64,000 bases of DNA from Lentilactobacillus parabuchneri DSM 5707 = NBRC 107865 (GTDB taxonomy: Bacteria > Bacillota > Bacilli > Lactobacillales > Lactobacillaceae): assembly GCF_001435315.1 (NCBI RefSeq), contig NZ_AZGK01000003.1:1-64000 (forward strand), written 5' to 3'. How positions within the stretch are numbered: position 1 is the stretch's first letter; the number at the start of each line of letters is the position of its first letter. Position numbers and translations under genes: made by a program. Below, piece after piece: positions 61,442 through 64,000 of this stretch. The notes beneath the pieces are model-generated. The model worked only from the letters and a program-made list of their open reading frames with translations, searched no databases and was not told where the DNA came from.

Positions 61442-61885
61442 ATGCCTGCAGCAATCGAACAAGCAACCAGAGTATTAAAAGATAATCATTTTAAAATCAC
61501 GAAACAACGCACGGCGATGATTGAATTCTTGGTCGGTACGGCCACCAATCGATTTGTGGACGTGACGAGCATTGATGAGTTTATGCGTAAAACATTTCCG
61601 AAGATGAGTCATAACACCATTTATCGAAACATTTCCGAATTTGCCGACCTTGGAATTGTTGAAAGACAAGTTCAAGGTGACCGGGCTTCGGTTAAGTTTC
61701 AGTGTGACTTCCAACAAGAACATCATCACCACTTTATTTGTAGTAACTGTGGTAAGGTCATCGAACTCAAGGACTGCCCACTAAGTCCAGAAATTACGTC
61801 CCAGCTCTCAGGCTGTGAAGTGACGGGGCATTTGTTCCAGATTTATGGTTTGTGCCCTAAATGCGCTAACTTAATGAATAATTAA
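61442..61885 (+). CDS. Fur family metalloregulator (PerR/Zur-like)
   Basis: 147 residues from the ATG after AGAGGTG; the longer frame adds 14 unsupported residues. Winged helix (residues 10-85, MSHNTIYRNISEFADLGIVE), then the dimerisation domain with a His cluster (HHHHF, 94-97) and two CxxC motifs (Cys100/103, Cys138/141) for structural zinc. Fe, Mn, peroxide or Zn sensing cannot be told apart here. The four linked genes upstream lie on the same strand with an 80-base gap. Confidence 0.9.
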   Translation: MPAAIEQATRVLKDNHFKITKQRTAMIEFLVGTATNRFVDVTSIDEFMRKTFPKMSHNTIYRNISEFADLGIVERQVQGDRASVKFQCDFQQEHHHHFICSNCGKVIELKDCPLSPEITSQLSGCEVTGHLFQIYGLCPKCANLMNN

Positions 61886-61958
61886 CGAATTATTTAGCAT
61901 TCGTTCAGATTCTTATGCGATAATTAAGGCTACAAAATTTAGTAAGGAAGTTTTTTGA

Positions 61959-62555
61959 ATGGATAATAGAATTCCGCCATTAATTACGCCATTTGCCATT
62001 TTATCGATTTCTTTGGCACTTGGTGCAACCAATGTTGTGGTTAATAACGTGACATCCACTGATGAGGGAACCCCTAGGACCACTCAAACGACTCATCAAA
62101 AGCAAATCTCCAATTCGATTTACGGCAACAACAATAAAAAGAAGACTGATGACGAAAAGACCAAGGCAGAAAAAGCCAAGGAGGAATCAGCCAAGAAGAA
62201 GGCCGCTGAGGAATCGTCAGCAGCCAAAGCTTCGTCTGAAAAGGCCGAAAGCGATAAGAAGGCCAATGCCGATAGTAGTGACCAAACTACCACTAACGAC
62301 TTGACGGACAAGAGTGGGACAACGACAAATAAGTCCAAGACAACTAACAAAGGCACCACCACAAATAAAGGGACCACAACCACTGGTGGGACCACCGAGA
62401 ACAACAATTCAAATCAAACGAATGATCAAAATAATAAGTCTGGCAATACGACCACTGGAACAACCGGGTCGAGTGCAACGAATACACAAAATAACAACGA
62501 TACCACCACGACCCAACAGGTGACGGGTGATACAACAGGGGAGGGAACTAACTAA
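61959..62555 (+). CDS. Low-complexity protein with N-terminal membrane segment
   Basis: 198 residues. One hydrophobic N-terminal segment (ITPFAILSISLALGATNVVV), then a Lys/Glu/Ala-rich charged helix (about 55-100) and a Thr/Asn/Gly/Ser-rich tail (about 105-198), with repeats such as TTNKGTTTNKGTTTTGG. RBS AAGGAAG. The stop overlaps the next start (TAATG), so the two proteins are coupled in translation. It looks like an exported, disordered surface spacer with a membrane partner; function unknown. Confidence 0.7.
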   Translation: MDNRIPPLITPFAILSISLALGATNVVVNNVTSTDEGTPRTTQTTHQKQISNSIYGNNNKKKTDDEKTKAEKAKEESAKKKAAEESSAAKASSEKAESDKKANADSSDQTTTNDLTDKSGTTTNKSKTTNKGTTTNKGTTTTGGTTENNNSNQTNDQNNKSGNTTTGTTGSSATNTQNNNDTTTTQQVTGDTTGEGTN

Positions 62556-63379
62556 TGTTTAGTTTTTTAGACATGGTTAACCACTACCTCGGTTACTTTA
62601 ATATTAATGTGACGTTAAAAAGCCGCATCTACACCGTTCTGGGCTTCTTTGGCGACATTTATTTGTTCTACATCGGTTTTCGATTTTTGCAGAACTCAAT
62701 GCTGACCAAGGGTTTGTTAATCTTATTGGTTGCAATCATTTTGATGTACTTTACGGTTTGCAACTTCTTTTATTACTTCACGAAACGCCAGCCGTGGTTT
62801 GATATTTCTCCAAAACTTGCCAAATGGCTGCATATTCAAGAACATCCTCAAGAAACACAAGTTCAGTCAAAGATGGGAACGACTGTGATTTCTGAAGAAC
62901 GCAATGTTCCAGCCAACGGATTGTTTGATAATCAACATCTCTTACCTGCTAAGATTCAAATCGGGGCAACCGAGCAGCGTAATATTGATCGTTTAGTCGC
63001 CCAGATGGAACAGCAACGATTATTTAGAACGGATTACGATGGCATGAGCGACCGCAAGATTTATGAGCTGCTCAAGGTTAACGGCAAGCCGATTTATGCG
63101 ATTGGCAAGGGTGTCTTAATGCCGTACTTTGAAATGCGTCAGCAAGGGACCTCATTAGTCGTATATTGCGGCTTGAATCAGGCCGAAACCTATCCTGTCG
63201 GCGAAATCCGCCGGGTGGGACTGCAGTCCGTTGAATCACTGGACTTGCGATCATTGAAGCTTTACCTGGCTTCAGTTACTTTAGTTGGCGGGCCGTTTAA
63301 ACAAATTGGTCGTGCTGGTGTGATTGAGACACCGCAAGCTTATACACTGAGGGCCATGGTCGCCTATAAGAAACTGTAA
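62555..63379 (+). CDS. Membrane protein of unknown function
   Basis: 274 residues. Two N-terminal transmembrane helices (LGFFGDIYLFYIGFRFL and LLILLVAIILMYFTVCNFFYYF), then a 180-residue cytoplasmic region with a beta-rich C-terminus (SLVVYCGLNQAETYPVGEIRRVGL; LYLASVTLVGGPFKQIGRAGVIE). I recall similar Lactobacillaceae-only proteins under a DUF number (DUF6681-like) but no function. Translationally coupled to the preceding low-complexity protein; next gene is a glutamine amidotransferase. Confidence 0.72.
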   Translation: MFSFLDMVNHYLGYFNINVTLKSRIYTVLGFFGDIYLFYIGFRFLQNSMLTKGLLILLVAIILMYFTVCNFFYYFTKRQPWFDISPKLAKWLHIQEHPQETQVQSKMGTTVISEERNVPANGLFDNQHLLPAKIQIGATEQRNIDRLVAQMEQQRLFRTDYDGMSDRKIYELLKVNGKPIYAIGKGVLMPYFEMRQQGTSLVVYCGLNQAETYPVGEIRRVGLQSVESLDLRSLKLYLASVTLVGGPFKQIGRAGVIETPQAYTLRAMVAYKKL

Positions 63380-63396
63380 GGGAAAGGGAATCAATC

Positions 63397-64000
63397 ATGA
63401 GAATCAATGTTTTGCAGCACACGCCCAACGAAGGACCGGGATCAATTCAAGACTGGGCCCACGCGCACGGTTATCAGCTATATATTTATCATCCATATCA
63501 ATTTGGCTTTCTGCCAACAGCCGACGAGACTGATATGCTGGTTATTCTTGGAGGTCCGATGAGTCCAAATGATGACTTGGCGTGGATCAAACAGGAGCGG
63601 GCACTGATTCAAGAATTGTTGGCAAATGAGACACCAATTTTTGGCGCCTGTTTTGGCGCTCAACAAATTACCAAAACGCTGGGGTACCCGGTTACCAAAG
63701 GGCCTGCCAAGGAAGTTGGCTGGGCACCAGTCTATCGGAAATCCGATGTGATTCCCGGATTACCTGAGAAGTTGACTGCGCTTCATTGGCATGAGGACAT
63801 GTTCCAAATTCCAGAAGGTGCTCAGTTGTTATTTTCAAGCGACAACCTGGTTAATCAGGGATTCGTTTTGAATCATCACGTTGTTGGCCTGCAATTTCAC
63901 TTTGAACCCAAGGAAGATAACGTTAGAGAAATGGTCATTAACGATCATCCATACATCAAAGGGTCTGTTTTGAATCAATCCGCTGAGGAAATTTTGGCGC
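63397..64000 (+). CDS. Class I glutamine amidotransferase, truncated by the window end
   Basis: An open frame of 201 codons from the ATG (MRINVLQHTPNEGPG), RBS GGGAAAGGGAA, runs past the window. It has the class I triad: Cys in FGACFGAQQ and His-Glu in LQFHFEPKED, plus LGGPMSPNDDLAWI for the oxyanion hole. Its form is that of stand-alone GMP-synthase-glutaminase-like proteins (COG0518). The acceptor enzyme is not identified. Confidence 0.88.
   Translation, partial: MRINVLQHTPNEGPGSIQDWAHAHGYQLYIYHPYQFGFLPTADETDMLVILGGPMSPNDDLAWIKQERALIQELLANETPIFGACFGAQQITKTLGYPVTKGPAKEVGWAPVYRKSDVIPGLPEKLTALHWHEDMFQIPEGAQLLFSSDNLVNQGFVLNHHVVGLQFHFEPKEDNVREMVINDHPYIKGSVLNQSAEEILA

Noticed and set aside
62062-62407. 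Overlapping reading frames on both strands in the low-complexity gene
   Set aside because: These are frame shadows of the Lys/Glu- and Thr-rich repeats; none has an RBS.

Overview
The window reads as chromosomal DNA of a low-to-mid GC lactic acid bacterium (Lactobacillaceae), most like a heterofermentative lactobacillus such as Lentilactobacillus, Levilactobacillus or Secundilactobacillus; the genus is an inference. Support comes from Gram-positive ribosome binding sites, frequent TTG/GTG starts, hairpin-plus-T-tract terminators between almost all transcription units, CcpA-type cre boxes, a PyrR attenuator, proline-specific peptidases (PepI, PepX), sucrose phosphorylase, beta-glucuronidase, PntAB transhydrogenase and several secreted SH3-like/MucBP/LRR surface proteins. 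No tRNA, rRNA, CRISPR array, insertion sequence or prophage is visible.

Layout. 0-10 kb: an APC amino acid permease, a secreted SH3-like protein, a CoA-disulfide-reductase-like flavoenzyme with a degenerate rhodanese tail, a universal stress protein, a PEBP protein, an ElaA-type acetyltransferase, then pyrP behind a PyrR attenuator. 10-18.5 kb: an acyltransferase-3 protein, ccpN divergent from ppdK (gluconeogenic control), a MarR regulator with a His/Gly tail, a sugar porter and an M20 dipeptidase. 18.5-23.7 kb: a strongly structured intergenic element, a YfcC-type transporter, and a three-gene ABC importer of the predicted tryptophan family preceded by an elaborate RNA leader that contains a 12-codon open reading frame with a Trp codon. 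23.8-29 kb: a surface/secreted island (two tandem paralogues, a small secreted protein, an SGNH hydrolase) containing an Mrr-type restriction enzyme.

29-40 kb: alpha/beta hydrolase, amidohydrolase, DUF2075-type P-loop protein, YxeA-like protein, CPBP protease with a VOC protein, an ABC-F ATPase, an orphan OppA with an excellent cre box, lipoate-protein ligase and an enolase-superfamily enzyme. 40-46.3 kb: a glucoside operon (alpha-glucosidase, sucrose phosphorylase, GPH symporter) divergent from its LacI regulator, with operator and cre in the intergenic region. 46.3-53.7 kb: a frameshifted hypothetical gene, pepI-pepX, an AraC regulator divergent from uidA. 53.8-64 kb: pntAA-pntAB-pntB, a frameshifted LRR/MucBP surface protein, an operon-like run of CPA2 antiporter, Nudix hydrolase, guanylate-kinase-like protein and Fur regulator, a low-complexity membrane-anchored protein with a membrane partner, and a class I glutamine amidotransferase cut by the window end.

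The most interesting non-coding signals are the ABC importer leader (about 23447-23672), where one segment is complementary to three upstream segments including the leader ORF's ribosome binding site and can alternatively pair downstream, and the two-hairpin element at 18621-18833. Two genes (46346-46977 and 56894-59007) each appear broken by a one-base frameshift.
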